NCBI GenBank assembly: GCA_045577655.1 | Contig: JAZNIU010000055.1 | Span: forward strand, 1 to 39,361 | DNA length: 39,361 nt | Direction: 5' to 3' | Source of the DNA: RGIG7450 sp045577655 | Lineage (GTDB): Bacteria; Bacillota; Clostridia; RUG12999 | Shown: positions 39,304 to 39,361 of the stretch, one piece after another | Position numbering within the stretch: the stretch's first letter is position 1 | How the letters are laid out: every line of letters begins with the position of its first letter | Notes under the pieces: generated by a model | Database searches by the model: none | What the model was told of the DNA's origin: nothing | Seen by the model: the letters and a program-made list of their open reading frames with translations, nothing else | Made by a program: the position numbers and the translations under genes

Positions 39304-39361
39304 TGTTAGACAGTGTTTTTAGATAGAGTAAATAAGCGGAAGTTAAAGGAACTTAAAAAGC

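Noticed and set aside
39247..39361. Group I intron in the tRNA-Ser anticodon loop
   Set aside because: No intron core elements could be seen in the 58 bases available. It cannot be excluded without the sequence to the right, but an integrated element is the commoner explanation.

Overview
The window is AT-rich, densely coded DNA from an endospore-forming, anaerobic member of the Clostridia (Firmicutes). The sporulation genes settle this: spoVFA/spoVFB, the complete spoIIIAA-AH operon and an uninterrupted sigK. A T-box leader, consensus sigma-A promoters with 17-bp spacers, strong Shine-Dalgarno sites, ferredoxin-dependent 2-oxoacid metabolism and an Fe-S serine dehydratase all agree. Species cannot be read from the sequence. 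No CRISPR array, rRNA operon or insertion sequence was seen. The only sign of mobile DNA is a tRNA-Ser 3' half at the extreme right edge.

Layout. 1-1820: a Y-family polymerase/YolD pair behind a perfect promoter. 1819-3354: dipicolinate synthase genes spoVFA-spoVFB on the minus strand, behind a sequence matching a sigma-K promoter. 3378-4782: a solitary SGNH-like hydrolase. 4798-6302: an XRE-type DNA-binding domain fused to a full L-serine dehydratase, apparently using a non-AUG start. 6339-12302: a five-gene operon (Gfo/Idh oxidoreductase, sugar-binding lipoprotein, M20 hydrolase, SDR-like protein, DapA-family lyase). 12336-13098: a membrane-anchored protein of unknown function.

13159-21236: a T-box leader whose specifier reads as valine (GUA). 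It precedes an XRE-cupin-acyl-CoA synthetase fusion, an omega-amidase-like nitrilase, a small P-loop ATPase, the four subunits of a 2-oxoisovalerate-type ferredoxin oxidoreductase and a Cys/Met-metabolism PLP enzyme. T-boxes induce genes when the cognate tRNA is uncharged. The arrangement therefore suggests that acyl-CoA synthetase plus oxidoreductase run in the anabolic direction (branched-chain acid to acyl-CoA to 2-oxoacid to amino acid). This is the most interesting hypothesis in the window.

21239-25784: spoIIIA operon (minus). 25848-28802: UPF0340 protein, then sigK, an MgtC-like membrane protein and a patatin-like lipase. 28814-30386: acyl carrier protein and an isocitrate/isopropylmalate-type dehydrogenase (minus). 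30403-31730: a four-helix membrane protein carrying a PstS-like binding domain. 31732-39206: an AraC regulator divergent from a probable amino-sugar/polyol operon (PIG-L deacetylase, PfkB kinase with an apparent internal deletion, MtlD-like dehydrogenase, NagB-like protein with an altered active site). A second unit follows (GH3 NagZ-like hydrolase and a Gfo/Idh oxidoreductase). 39212-39303: tRNA-Ser(CGA) 3' half with its terminator, probably a recombination junction of an element lying to the right.
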